Positions 12,601-25,663 are shown, counted from the first letter of the stretch. The stretch: DNA of 64,000 nucleotides from Sindora glabra (GCA_020226215.1 CM035231.1:55456876-55520875); one strand, 5' to 3'. Notes: generated by a model from the letters alone, not told the origin. A program made the numbers and translations.

Positions 12601-15129
12601 ATATCTTCTAGAATCCTCTTACAATTCATTATAGTACTTAATGAATAGGTTTCACCATCATTCTTAAAAGATAATGAGAAAGTTTCATTGAACTAACAAG
12701 GAATAAAACAAAATGTTAGATAAATTAAACATAAGTGAAAAAAAGTTCTTCAATGCTATAAATTAAATATCAAAATTATATGTTTTAAATTTTGCCAATG
12801 CCACAACAAGTTAATCACATTGGAATCCAATGTATGATTCCTCTCTTATGGAGCAACTTCATAATTTTTTATCTCCCTAAACTGAAATAATTTAATAAAG
12901 GAATTTTATAATGGAACATTAACTAAAATCAATAATAAAAGGTGAAATGAGAATATTAACTATTTATTTTTATTCATATCATAAGTGATTTTTGAACCTG
13001 TTGTATTCCATACAATTTCATAAATTTAAAAATTATGGTTTCATCATCAATCATTCTAACAATAATGTAACTTTTCCACACTTTTAAAATGTTATTGTGA
13101 GAAATATCAACCTTGAAAAGGAATATTTTTTTGTAGGAAAGCATTCTTTATTTCAAAAAGGTAATAAAAAGAATACCCTTTCTACAATAAATAAAGTTAA
13201 CATTAATCAAAAAATTAATGTTGCTAATCAAAATGTGGCAATTTCAACCAATTACATAATTATACATTAAGTATTCACATATAACAAAAGTAATGGTTTG
13301 CATATTGATGATGCAACAGGCTTAAAAACAATGAAAAATAATTTAAATCTTTCATACTTCACCAACATTTAAATTCAAAACCTACATCATCCAAAAATAG
13401 GTTGACTTAAAAACATTTCATATAAAATACCAAAAGCAAAGTACTAATAAAAAATTAAACACACAGTTATATTATTAAGAAATAAACATGTAAATTTTAA
13501 TTTACTTTGAAATTATGCAGGATGATGAACAATTATAATTATAATAATTTATATGACCATCATCTTACAACTTGCTACATGCTTCATAAAATCATGGTTG
13601 CTTTACTCACATCATTTGGGTTGTCCCAAGTATAAAAAGCTTACCAACATAAAGTTAATTGAAAACTTCACTATTGATAAATTTTTTATCTAAAGTTAAA
13701 TTAAGGTAAATAGATTTATGTTAGACTATAAAAGAAATCTTATAGAACTTACCTTGATAGAATCAGTAATCTCAAAGATTATTTTCTAAAGAGTGATATA
13801 AAGGAAGTCTTCACATAGATTATATGATGAATATGTTAAAGATTGCATAAATCTTTGAGAAGTAGTATCTTTTGATAAATTAATCCTAAAAATAAAAAAA
13901 GAAACAATTTTAGGCTATGTTAATTTGCCAATTAATATAATTTAAATAATAAAATATTAAAAAATAATGAAATAAAATTAAAAGTGTCTGTATCATAATA
14001 CGTTTTCTTGAGCTCCCTAGCTTTGGGCAAGTTTAGATTAAAGATTATTTTCAATGCTTGAAAGGAGTTGGCCATAATAACAAAAGTTAGGGAAAAGAAT
14101 TCTAATTAATTAAAAAAAAGAAACCATTATCAAGGTTCAAATAATAATAAATGTAATTTGCTTCAACTAAGCAAATGAAAATTGTCAAGAAAAAAAAAAC
14201 ATATATCACCAAATAGTTTGATATGGTATAGGAAAAACACTATTATATTTAATGATTGCCTACTTTCTTTTGTAAAATTAGAAACATAATCAGGATAAGA
14301 ACCCTACATTACCCATTTTAATTAACTCCTATTAAAAAATTAAGGAGAACATTGAATTTGTTTATTACATTCATAAAATAAGAATCAATTATCAATGTTT
14401 TTTATGTGACATCATTGTAGGCATTTAATGCATTTAGATTTTGAAATAGAATTCTATAAAAATGACATAAATATATAATCTTCTATAAGTTGCCTAATTA
14501 AACTTACTTTATGTCTATTAAAATGACTTCAATCTTCGACTAGTAATATTATTATAAGTGTATTTATTATTGTCATTAACATATGTCGTTTCACCGATAA
14601 CATCTAATTAAATAAAAAATTTATATTAAGTACAACATTTTAAAGAGAATATAATGTAATATGGAATAAGTCTAATAAATGAATGATTAAGACCAATATC
14701 TTAATATATATTCATAATTAAGAAAAGAAAACAGTAACAAGAATGTACAAGTTTACCAACCAAGCACTCCTTGGGATATTTTTTATTCAAGATTTCATCA
14801 AAATCAATAAAATCAAAATCATGATAATTGATTATTGGATCTTTTGATTGTATTAAAAATTATCAATTAAAGATAATTTGAAAATAATACTTTGTAGTTC
14901 TAAATTTCTTATTATCTTCGACATGAAAATATTGAATCAAGAAAGTCTTTCTTTTTACCAAAATATCCTTGAATTTGATTATTAAAGTTTTTCTAAAAGT
15001 TCCATAGATTCAATCACATTTAAAATTGAAAAAATAATATAATAAGATAAAATTAATTAAGTTAAATTATCAAATATGATGAGCATTGAAATTAGAATGA
15101 AATAAATTATGGTTACTATTATATAGTAC

Positions 15130-15285
15130 CTTATCATCGATAAGTATAACCTCAATATTATTAATAATATCATCACTCCCATTTTTCTTGTAACACCAAA
15201 CACATGCAAGGAGACCCATAAATTTTGATGTCTCTTTTGTGTTATTGATAAATGATATAAAATTATTGCATGCAAACATTATGAA
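15130..15285 (-). pseudogene. Possible RPA OB-fold exon fragment
   Basis: The minus strand reads NNFISFINNTKETSKFMGLL, then ACVWCYKKNGSDDIINNIEV, then ILIDDK. A GATAAG|GTACTA donor-like site follows at the end. The order resembles an OB fold of plant RPA70-like proteins (an ..F..F.....D.IG.. strand followed by ..I.LED..). The match is weak and was made by eye. The better RPA-like evidence lies at 19765-20158. Confidence 0.25.
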
Positions 15286-15944
15286 ATTCCATTATTGAAT
15301 GATAGCAAGCAGAAAAATATAAAAGATAAAAAATACAATCAATGATGAAATCACTCTTATAACATATAATTTTTTCAAGAAATTTAAAATAACAATCGTA
15401 ATAAAGGAGTGAAAATGTTTTGTCTAATTTTAAATGCATAAAATATTTTTTAGAAAATATCTTTTGAAATGAATTAGAAAGAAAAACATAAACTTTGTTC
15501 AATTATAAAAGCTTGTTTTGTATACAATTGAAAAGAAAATAATTACATGAAGTATGTAGCAAAAAATATACAAGATAATATGTTCTAGACAAAAGAAAAT
15601 AAAACATTAGTTAGGATATAATAGTAAGAAAGCTATAAGTAAACAAAAATTATAGAAATAAAAGACAAAAACAAGAGAAAAATTCTTGGTGAAAATTTAG
15701 TTGCACTTAACACAAAAGTTTCCAATACAACCTAACAGAAGGAAGACAAAATTTTATAAAAAAAATTAATAGAACTAAAGACATACTTGTCCAATAAAAT
15801 CGTACTTTTGAAAGAAAGCATAAATAGATGGTTATAAGCAGGTATTCATTATATAAAATTATAGTTTGAATCACATGCTAAAAAACACAAAATTCATTAT
15901 ATAAGGTTATGAATCTTAGTTTTGTAGTTAAGAATCTAGTTTTT

Positions 15945-17735
15945 TATTTAAGAAGAACCATGCTAAGATCATAAATCTTATAAATACCAAACTTATCATA
16001 AAGGATTGTGAATCCAAGCCTAAAAAACATAGAAGGAATGTTATATGAAAATGCAAGACCATATATGAAAATGAAAGAAAAACTTTCAAAAGAATAAAAA
16101 TATTGCTACCTACCTTTAGAAATGAACATAGCAAAAACTTTAAAGAAGAAGACATAACACCATAATTGCATAAAAAATATTAAACTCTTAAAGAAGCTTA
16201 ATGAAGAATATATATAAAACTTAAGATGAAACAAGGTAACTAACAATTCTTTCTAGTAACTTCTAGTTATTTAGAAGCTTAAACATTAGACATGGTGGCA
16301 TAGTAAAAAAAATTCTTGGATTAATCCAAAAACACAACACTCATTAGAGAGGCTTATGGATCCAAACATCATTTAAAATAGCTTAATAAAAAAATTATAA
16401 TTTTTAACCTTATAAGAAAATTTTTTAACTTTTTTAAAAAATATTATGTCAGAGACCTACTGTTTTAGTCAAAAAAGAACTTGGATTAAAAAAAATAAAT
16501 CTTATAAAAAGTAAACTTATCACACTTGATTATATATATATATATATATGCATACTTTTGTCAGAGTAAACGAAAAGGGTTATGAATCTTAATAGCACTA
16601 ACAAACAAATCAATCTAGAAGTTTAAGAAGATAGTGAATATTTAAAATTATAACTTAAATCACAAGATAAACACAAAAGTATCATAGAAGGTTAGGAATC
16701 CTATTAGCAGTGAAAAGCAAATCAATATAGAACTCTTATTTAAAAAGTAGTCAAAAAATGCAAAGATATGAAAATAATTTTTTAAAATTTTAAGTTTATA
16801 CTTAAGATTTTTTAATTAAGAAGAACCATGCTTTGATCATAAATCTCATAAACATTAAACTCATCATAAAGGGTAATGAATCTGGGCATAAAAAAAAGAA
16901 CGAAAATACTATAAAAAGATGCAAGAACATATATGAAAATGCAACAAAAGATTTCAAAATCAAAAAAATATTGTTACTCATTACCTTTAGGAATGAACAC
17001 AGCAAAAAAAATTTCAAGAAAACACAACACCAAAATTTTCACACTTGAGAATAGAATATAGCAAAAAATAAGGTTCAAGCACAATAGGTTAGAAAATTGT
17101 AACATGCAATAATAAAAGAATATAGAGGAAAAAGGAATCATGTAGCTTTTTAAAATTCAAAAGAGATATAAAAACTTAGGATTTCATAAAATTAGTTATT
17201 AGTTAGTAAGTTATAATTTGTTGGAATCGGATTGGTAATATGTATAAGAAGATCGAAATTGATATTAAAAAAAGATCATATTAATAATATCAAAATATAA
17301 CCAAAAGTATAAAATAAGTAAACTTACATAAGTAGTAAATTGGTGACTCGAATCACATATATAGAACATATGTTAGGGTTTCTAATAGCAAAAATTTAAC
17401 TAAATTTCTATTGATTAAAAAATTAGGGTTTAGCTCAAAGAAAGATAAATGAGATGTTAACATACTAAAAAATTAGGATCACAACATGATAAAGTGAATT
17501 AAAAAAAAATTAAGGCTTCAGCAAATTAAAGCTTATCACAAATCAAAAAGAAGATGAACAAAAATAGAAATTGCAAGAAGTTAGAAAACTAATGAAAGAT
17601 AAAGGAACAAATAAAATTAACAAATATGGTAAATTTTGGAAGATTTAGCGACAAAACACACTCAGAAAAGTGAAGTGGCAATGGGAGCAGAAGCACTGTG
17701 TAAAAGCTAAAACGATGTAGAAGGTTAAACTGATT
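15945..17735 (-). repeat. About 2 kb repeated unit, copy 1
   Basis: This aligns along its whole length with 22440-24470, and its left third also with 21880-22430. Shared landmarks from left to right are a TTTAAGAAGAACCATG block, AAACTCATCATAAAGG, a CTTATGGATCCAAACAT.ATTTAA block, AACTTATCACAC, a second AACTCATCATAAAG block, two TTAGGGTTT motifs 50 bases apart and a final AACGATGTAGAA. Read on the minus strand it contains paired teloboxes (AAACCCTAA) followed by donor-like sites (for example CTAAAG|GTAGGT near 16112). It looks like the promoter and first exon of something carried on a mobile element. No intact protein is present. Confidence 0.6.
16530..16549. repeat. (AT)n microsatellite
   Basis: A short run of about ten TA units inside repeated-unit copy 1. 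Copy 2 has no equivalent run at the matching place (near 22933). Confidence 0.7.
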
Positions 17736-17739
17736 ACTA

Positions 17740-17880
17740 TCAAAGTTTAGAAACCTTGTTATATCAGGACATAGGTCTAAAAACCATTATTGTACATAGT
17801 GTAAATGTCCACAAAGTTTAGAACCTTGTTATGTCAATGTATAAGTTTAAAACTATCCATAAGTTAACAAAATTTCCATT
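17740..17880. repeat. Short direct repeat pair
   Basis: AAAGTTTAGAAACCTTGTTA (near 17742) recurs as AAAGTTTAGAACCTTGTTAT near 17815, followed in both by a TAAGTTTAAAA or TAGGTCTAAAA block. It lies just outside the right end of repeated-unit copy 1. The function is unknown. Confidence 0.5.
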
Positions 17881-19760
17881 TTAACCTATAGTACTATGCC
17901 CAAAAACCTACAAGAAAAAAAAACTTTTAAAATATGGATATTAAAGACCAACATATCAATGTTTTTAAAAGTATTAAATAGAATTTAAATTTTGTACAAA
18001 AAAAGTTTCCATACTGTAACATTTCACATATTAGAAAGCTACAACATATTTGTATACTTTAATAATTACAAACAAACACTAATAAAGACAACAACAAGGA
18101 ATTTGGCAAAATAAAGTTTGAATGTTGATTAAAAAAAAAGATGAACTATGAAGAAGTAAACAACAATGTATATAGTTAAAAATAAAGAAAAGTAATATGA
18201 ATCACCTATCCTATTAGATTTTTTAAATTTCTTTTATACCTATACTTGCCTTTTCCTAACTACAATTGAATGTTAGCAATATTAAAAGAAAAATGAACTA
18301 TAAGAATATAAACCACCATCTATATAAGGATGAATGGTTTTACCAATGCCTTTAGCTTTTAGCGATTAATGATATGCAAATACTTCCCTTCTAGTAACAA
18401 CATTGACATTAAACAATCAACTTGATTCAAAAGTAACTTCTTACAGTTTATATAAAATTAATTTACTCCATGAATATATTTGTCACTTTTCCAAAATTCA
18501 CCACTTTAAGATTAAATAACAATTGTCAATACATTTCAAATTTTACATTAAATATTAAGTTGATTGTTTAAATATTATTTAATAGTGGCAAATTTACAAA
18601 AAATAAATTGCTAATTAATTATCAAATGGAAAAACTCTCTTGTATAGCTATTCTTATAAAGTAAACAACTTATAATAGATTAGATTAGAAGATATGCAAA
18701 GTAGCTTATAATACATTGAAATAATTAATTATTCTTAGGAAATTAAAAACCTCAATTAAATAGTTATTCAAATGAATGAAGTAGCTTATAACATATTAGA
18801 TAGAAAAGGCAATCATAATCATAATCAATTAAAATAAGACAATTGTTAAGAAAAGTTTTATAGGTCTTAGTAGTAGTATGTATAATGGAAATGCACATAA
18901 AGGTGTACGGGTAAGAGAATATTAATATATGCTATCTTAAAAGTTCAATAATACATGTCACAATTTATAAGGTAATGAAGTTTAAGAACTTAAATAGTCA
19001 TTAGTGGTAGAATTCATATAGATCCAAATTCATAATATCTAAGAGAATATAAATATCAATTACATATTACAATCTTAAATGCCTATATAAACTATTGGAT
19101 GATATTCTAGTTTAAAATGTGCCACACTTAATAACCTGCAATTATCATGAGTAAATGTTAAAATATATCGAGTGATAAATAATATAACAACATAAAGTAA
19201 AAATTGAACTAAATTCAAGTATTAGTAATGGGAATTTAAAAAGATTACACCTTTTCAATTATATGATGAATGCTAGAAATTGTCCCATAAAAGCCATCTT
19301 GTGACATCTATTGAGAACTACTACTTTATAAAAAGTATAAGAGCAATACAACATTTAATACTACAAATGCAAAATATTAATATTCAATAGACATGATTTT
19401 CTCATAATTTATGCTTGACTTCATGTTTATATTAATAACGGTTGAGTAGGTTACCTCCATAGTTAGGAAATCAACATCTACTTTGTTGAGTCCATCAATA
19501 TAATCACATATCTCAATTATAGAGTAATTCTTCCCAATATCATCAATGTTAAGAGAGGAAATATAAACCTTGAACAAAAATAGCCAGTTTAATAGATAGT
19601 CTAATAACTCCTGAGGTGTAGGATATCTTTCAATGCCCTAACATAAGCAATGATTCTAAACATCCCAAATTTGAACTTATATAGAAAATATAAAGCTCCA
19701 AAATAATAATAAAAATTCAAATAGTAATGGTAAATATAAAATAAAATCTTATGTTATAGA
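17881..19760. other. AT-rich repeat region, no gene seen
   Basis: No gene was recognised. A 66-codon minus-strand frame at 19377-19577 has an ordinary amino-acid mix (for example IGKNYSIIEICDYIDGLNKV) and lies 190 bases beyond the RPA-like fragment. It could be a further exon of that decayed protein, but no family match was seen. Confidence 0.4.
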
Positions 19761-19764
19761 CGTA

Positions 19765-20158
19765 TTATTTCAACTCGTTGCAACTAACATCAACCAACTT
19801 GTAAACATCATCATCAAAAATATAAAAAGGAGTTATTGTTTCCTTATCCCTAATAGTGACAAATATAAAGAATCTGTAAAGCAAAACAATATAATCAAAT
19901 ACCTTTACATAAAACTACAAATCTATATCCATTAGAAAAGATCTCAATCCATTTTATTAATCTAATTATTAACTTTAATAGTACCAACAAATAGTCTACT
20001 CGTCGAGGTAAAGAATATGATAAGAAAATGTTACAATACCTATAATACAACCGCTTATTTTGATATTGCACCTTATGTTTGCATTCAAGACAATAATAAT
20101 TATACCAAAGGGAATCAATATCTGCTTTGATAATTATCGCATTAATGATACAAAGGCA
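19765..20158 (-). pseudogene. RPA70-like C-terminal (zinc-ribbon/OB) fragment
   Basis: Exon-like part 1 (about 20158-20035) reads AIIIKADIDSLWYNYYCLEC, then KHKVQYQNKRLYYRYCN. This fits the replication factor A C-terminal zinc ribbon (WYY..C..C.KKV......YC..C), with one Cys apparently changed to Tyr. Part 2 (19873-19765) follows a good acceptor (TTTGCTTTACAG) and reads FFIFVTIRDKETITPFYIFD, then DDVYKLVDVSCNELK and a stop. That matches the following RY.L.V.V.D.T....F.LFD strands. RPA-like genes are commonly carried by plant Helitrons, which fits the Helitron relic on the same strand. The loss of a zinc ligand and the missing DNA-binding domains indicate decay. Confidence 0.6.
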
Positions 20159-20189
20159 AGGCTAGAAATACTTTACAAATAAGTAGAGC

Positions 20190-21875
20190 GAGCATAAAGT
20201 AAACATGAAAAAAATGAAATCAATAATGATAATTTTAATAAATAACTTGCTTGTGTGTAATAATGAAAAAAAGATTTTGATAAAAAACTTAGCAACTATA
20301 GTTCAATGAATAGAAGAGGTAACAATGGGTGGAGCAAAGTATATTGTCACCTTAAAAAATTATTAACAAAAGATAAATGTTTATTATCTATGAGACTATG
20401 TTACTATGTATTGAATATTTGAGTAATTGAATAATTGAGTATTGACTATTGACTAAGTGACTAAAAATAAAGTAATATTCATAAAAAAAATGTTTAATAC
20501 TAATGAGTTTTGTAATTTCTAAGTAAATCGAGAAAAAAGATTCAAAATAACTCTCCATATATTTCCAACATGCATTAAATGAATAGTTCCTAGATAAAGA
20601 AAAAAAACATTATTAGAGTTAAGTTACTTATAACCATTATTGATTATAAAGTTGAAAATAATATAACTAAACTAACTTACCACCAAATGACTTTATCTTA
20701 ACGAATTGGAAAATCATCAAGTTATCAAAATCATGACTTTACATCATTCAATTTAAAATGTGGTCAGCTTGAAAATTTCAAAGAACACACTTTATTAGGT
20801 AACCCTTAAAATAATTGACAATGAAATCTATAACTAAGCATACATATACATTTTACAAGTTAATTCAATTGTTCTATAACATGATGAATGGGTTTGCAAA
20901 TCAATATAGTATCTTGCATAAGAGAGACTCGTATGATTTCTTTAATACCATCTATAATGTTGAAAGAAATAATTAATAAAATGTGAAAAGCAAATTTCTT
21001 ACAATATAGTAGATTCATTAAAGTCTTGTAAAAACAATGAAAAAAAATGGAGACATACTAGTTAAATAGTATGGTGAGACATGCCTATTCAGTATTTCTA
21101 AAAATAGAATGCAAATAAATCTATGATAAGGAATATCACCACTGACTTTAATAATTTCAATCATTGGAGAAAAGATAATGCATTAACCATAGTAAGTCGC
21201 TTGCAAATCACCAATGTTCTTAATTACATTAAAAATTTAAATCTAATAACAAAATCTCTCTATCACATTGCCTTGAAAGAATTCAAACAAATTGTAACTA
21301 TTTGTAGCTTGAATCTTATTCCTCTACAAAAGATGAAATAGAATATAAATTGAAGAAGTTACATTTTGAAAGTGACAATTAAATCAAAATCGAAATTACA
21401 CCTATAATAAAATTCATGAAATATAATGAATAAATGATAATAGGAAAAAATAATACTTGTTTGTCCATCAAAACCATTTCAATAGACTTAATGATATTAT
21501 CACTACCAAGTACCATTTCATTCCATACTTAAATTGTACAATCAATAATCAACCAAAAGGCCCTTAACTTATTAATTGATGAAATGGATCCAATCCATAA
21601 TTCATCTATTTATATGATAATCGAAAAAAAAATTATATAAGAGTACATGATTTGGTTTAACTATAATAGTGAGCTTACTAATTACAATTCATAAGTGAAA
21701 TAGAATATCAAAGAGAGAAAAGTATTTACAAATAGCAATATCTTGTCTTCATAATAATGCTAAAAGAACTCTTTTAATAAACAAAAACATGTTTTATAAC
21801 TGAAACAAACCATCAACTACTCATATGAGACAAAACAAGAATGAAAAATATTGCATAAAAATTTTAACACTCTTA
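20190..21875. other. AT-rich repeat region, no gene seen
   Basis: No convincing coding segment was seen. A 72-codon plus-strand frame at 21123-21341 has no recognised motif and is interrupted outside that range. It is probably a chance frame or an element remnant. Confidence 0.4.
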
Positions 21876-21879
21876 AGAA

Positions 21880-22430
21880 AGGGTAACAAAAAATATATAT
21901 GAAACTTAAGGTGCAATAAGTTAACATGAATCCCACCAGCAAAGATGAAAAACAGAACGAAAATGCCATATGAAGTTACAAAAACATATATGAAAATAAG
22001 TAGAACTTGGCAAATGGTATATAAAGATGCAAGAACATTCTCCTCTTTATTGACAACACCAAACTCATCATAAAGGGCTATAAATTCAAGCAAAAAAATA
22101 GAATAAAGATGCTATAATTAGATTTTAAACATATTTGAATATGTAAGAAAAGATTTTAGAAGCAATAAAAATATTATTACTTACCTCCAAAAATAAACAC
22201 AACAAAAAAAATAGAGAAGACACTAATAGTTTTTCCTAAATATTTCCAATTATTTAAAAGCTAAAACTTTATACATGGTGGTATAGTTAAAATACCATAT
22301 CTAATTTTGTAACACAATAATCATCAAATAAGCTTATAGGTCTAAATATCATTTAACATGGATTAAGAAAAGGACTATAATTTTTTAACCTTATAAGCAA
22401 AATAATGATGAAAATGAGAGAGATATTAAG
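21880..22430 (-). repeat. About 2 kb repeated unit, partial third copy
   Basis: This carries the left part of the repeated unit: the AAACTCATCATAAAGGGCTAT block near 22065, a minus-strand donor-like site in GTTTATTTTTGGAG|GTAAGTAAT near 22187, then the block matching CTTATGGATCCAAACAT near 22335. It abuts the second full copy, giving a head-to-tail arrangement. The right part with the paired teloboxes is absent. Confidence 0.5.
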
Positions 22431-22439
22431 AAAAGAAAC

Positions 22440-24470
22440 TCCATTTAAGAAAAACCATGCACGGGATTATAAATCTCATAAACACCAAACTCATCATAAA
22501 GGATTGTGAATCTAAGCTAAAAAAAAAAAAAGAAAGGAAATGCTATATGAAGATGCAAGACCATACATGAAAATGCAAGAAAAGATTCCAAAAGCATAAA
22601 AATAAGGTATTTGACATAAAGATTAAGCTAAAATAAGGTATTCGACATAAACTTTCTAGTAATTTTAGTTATTTAGAAGTTGAAACTTCACATATAGTGG
22701 TAGAGTTAAAAGATCTTGGATTAATTCAAAAATGCAATACTCATTAGAAAGGCTTATGGATCCAAACATTATTTAACATGTATTAATTGAAAAACTATAA
22801 TTTCTTAAGCTTATAATGAAAATATCATTTTTTTTTAAAAAAAACTTAATGTTGGATATGAATTTTTTATAGAAAAAAACTTGGATAAAAAAATAGTAAA
22901 TGTTATAGATAATAAACTTATCACACATAGTTATGTATATAAGCACTCTTTTGTCAAAGTAAATGAAAGGACTATGAATCGCACTAGTAATGATAAACAA
23001 ATCAATTTAAAGGTTTAAGAAGGTACTAAATATTTAAAATTATAATTTGAATTATTGGATAAAAAGCACAAAAGTCATTGTAAAGATTGCATAGGAAAAC
23101 TCTAAGATTGAGGTGTGTGATATGGCATTTATTGAATTTGATTTTATTTAGGAAACGTATTGTATTATGACATAAAAAAACATAGAAGTTATCAAAAAAG
23201 GTGTGTAATATGAATATTCTCTTATGAGTGTTGTGTTTTATTTAAGAAGTAGTAAAAAGAGATACAAAAATATGAAAATGATTTTCTAAAATTTCAATGT
23301 TATAGTTAGGAATTCAGTTTCTTATTTAAGAAGAATAATGTTTTGGATTATAAATCTCATAAACACCAAACTCATCATAAAAGGTTGTGAATCCGAGGTT
23401 TAAAAAAATGGAATGCTATATAAAAATGCAACAAAAGATTTTTAAAAGCATAAAAACATTATTGCTTACCTCCAAAAATGAACACAAGAAAAAAAACACA
23501 ACACCAAAATTTTCATGCTCAAAAATATAATACAACAAAAAATAAGGCTTCAAGAATAATAGGTTAGAATACAATAACACACTAAAATAAAAGGATATGG
23601 AGGGAAAAGGAATTATATAACCTCTTGAAATTCAAAGCAAATGAAAAACTTTGGATTTTGTAAAATTAGTTAATCTATCATAATTTGCTATAATCGGATT
23701 AAGAATATCACAAAAAAGATCAAAATTGATATTAAGAAAAGAAGATCACATTAGTAGGAGCAAAATATAACCAAAAGTAGAAAGTAATATAATCCAAGCA
23801 AATAAATTCATATCCACAGCAAACTGGTCACTCAAAATGCAAATACAAAACATGTATTAGGGTTTTAGGTAGAAAAAATTTAGCCAATTTTTTTATAAAT
23901 AAAAAATTAGGGTTTAAGTCAAAGAAAGCTAAATAAGATGCAAATATACAAAGAAATTAGTAGTACATCATGACAAAGTGAATGAGATGAAAAAAATTTA
24001 AGGCTTAAACAAATTTAAAGTAACACAGATAAAAAAAATGACCAACAAAAATAAAAATTGTAAAAAGTAAAAAAACTTGAGAAAGATAAAAAAAATAAAA
24101 AAATAAACAAATATGGCAAATTCTGAAAGAATCAAAGATGAAACATAGTATATCGAAGATAAAAAAGAAAAGGAATAGATAAAAGTAAATAAAAATTTTC
24201 AAACCTATATGCGAGAAAGTTGAGAAACTCCATAACATGCAAATTATAAATGAAATTTGAAAAAAATCAATCCTTTTATGAGTGAAGCAAAAATAGAATA
24301 CAAAATATTCAAAAAGTCATTTAATAACCATAGTTGTGGAAGAATCATGCAAGTGAAAGATCCAATTGAAGGGATGCGTGGGAAATTACTCACAAATGCG
24401 CCATGTAAGTAGGAAAGTGAAGCGTTATTCGCTACTAAATGATTATGTAGAAATCGAAACGATGTAGAAT
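22440..24470 (-). repeat. About 2 kb repeated unit, copy 2
   Basis: This aligns with copy 1 at 15945-17735 through all the landmarks listed there, including two TTAGGGTTT motifs exactly 50 bases apart (23857 and 23907; in copy 1, 17373 and 17423) and the closing AACGATGTAGAA near 24460. On the minus strand, a GTTCATTTTTGGAG|GTAAGC donor-like site lies near 23468. The 77-codon minus-strand frame at 24005-24238 is low-complexity (Phe/Tyr/Leu-rich) and is not taken as a protein. Confidence 0.6.
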
Positions 24471-24479
24471 GTAAACTCT

Positions 24480-25663
24480 TTAGTATATAGTATGATTTAC
24501 TTTAATTTATAATTTCACTTTTATATTAAAATTATTAATTTAGACATATTTATTTACAATTTTTAATATGATAGATATTCATTTATTTTCATAAAAATTA
24601 TCTACAAAAATAAATTATTTACAAATTTAAGAATTATAGCATCTGTTTGTTTTTGTTTTTGTTTTATTGTTTTATAAAAAAAAATTTTAATTGTTTTAAG
24701 AACATATCTCAAAAATAGGTAACTTAAAAAATTCGTTTGGCAAACTGTTCTCAATTTTATTTCTTTCTTCTCTTTTACAAGCTTTAAAATCAACACCACT
24801 GGTTCAACCTAATGATGTGAACAATATCATCCACTCCTTCCACATCTGGGTAGCAGCAAACGGAAAAGCACAAAAAAACAAGTTTAGCGACATCATTATG
24901 GCAGCAACAAATGAAAAAGCACAATGGGAAAATAATACTCTTAGGAGCATCTGGCAATAGGAGGTGGGTCAATAATGGAGACAACAATAAGATGGTAGAT
25001 CAAAAGCTGAGCAAATGAGGAAGACAAATATTCATGTTTGCTTTATTGACAAAATTGCCATCATACAAAGGGAGAATAAAAATAAAATGAGAAAACAGAT
25101 AAAAGTTATTCTTGTTTTTTGATTTTTTAAAACAATAATTTGAGTGATAGTTTTAAAACCAAAATTTTAAAAATAACTTGCCAATCAAGTTTTTGGTTCT
25201 TTTTGTTTTAAAAATTAAAAATAGCTTTCAAAAAATGTGACCAGACGGGCTCATAATTTCAATCATGTATATATTTTTTAAATGGGTTCAATTTTGTAGA
25301 ATCTGTTCCCTTAAATTACAACAAATTTATCATTTTAATGAATTACTATGTCATTTATAAATATTAGTTATATTGAAAAAGGTAAATTAAAGAATTTTAA
25401 ATTAATGCATGTATGAAACTAATTAAATATACATTTCAAAGATCTAATTACTAGAAAAAAAATATATAAAGATAAAATTATAAATTAGAACCAAGGACAA
25501 GTTTAAATTTAATCTTAAAAAAAATGAAAATTATAAACCATAGAATGAAATGAAAAACAAAGAATGAAACGTCGGCGTTTCCTTGGCTAACATTTCAGCT
25601 CAGGAGCATCTGTCCCAGTCGAGAAGTCACAACGCACCGTTTATCGTCTTCCTCCCTCCTATC
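24480..25663. other. Intergenic, 5' flank of the TruA gene
   Basis: AT-rich DNA with no recognised gene. A short reading frame upstream of the TruA start (25564-25590, nine codons including the stop) begins ATGAAACGTCGG and may act as an upstream ORF if the transcript starts before it. No clear TATA box could be assigned. Confidence 0.4.

Larger units (their letters stand above)
7556..15900. other. AT-rich repeat region, no intact gene
   Basis: No intact gene was seen. Some minus-strand stretches read like protein but could not be assigned: about 8200-8330 (a LKGACKDSLKGKTRKKSNEH segment), about 8490-8730, about 12500-12700 (a NETFSLSFKNDGETYSL segment followed by MNCKRILEDIHLNDG) and about 15130-15280. 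Given the Helitron and RPA fragments on either side, they are probably exons of decayed mobile-element proteins. That assignment is inference only. Confidence 0.45.

Noticed and set aside
17700..17735. Helitron 5' terminus at the shared right end of the repeated unit (minus strand TCTACATCGTTT)
   Set aside because: It starts with TC, but the preceding base is T rather than the expected A in both copies, and no CTRR end with a hairpin was found.
24005..24238. 77-codon Phe/Tyr/Leu-rich minus-strand frame
   Set aside because: Low-complexity translation of an A-rich strand inside the repeated unit; not protein-like.
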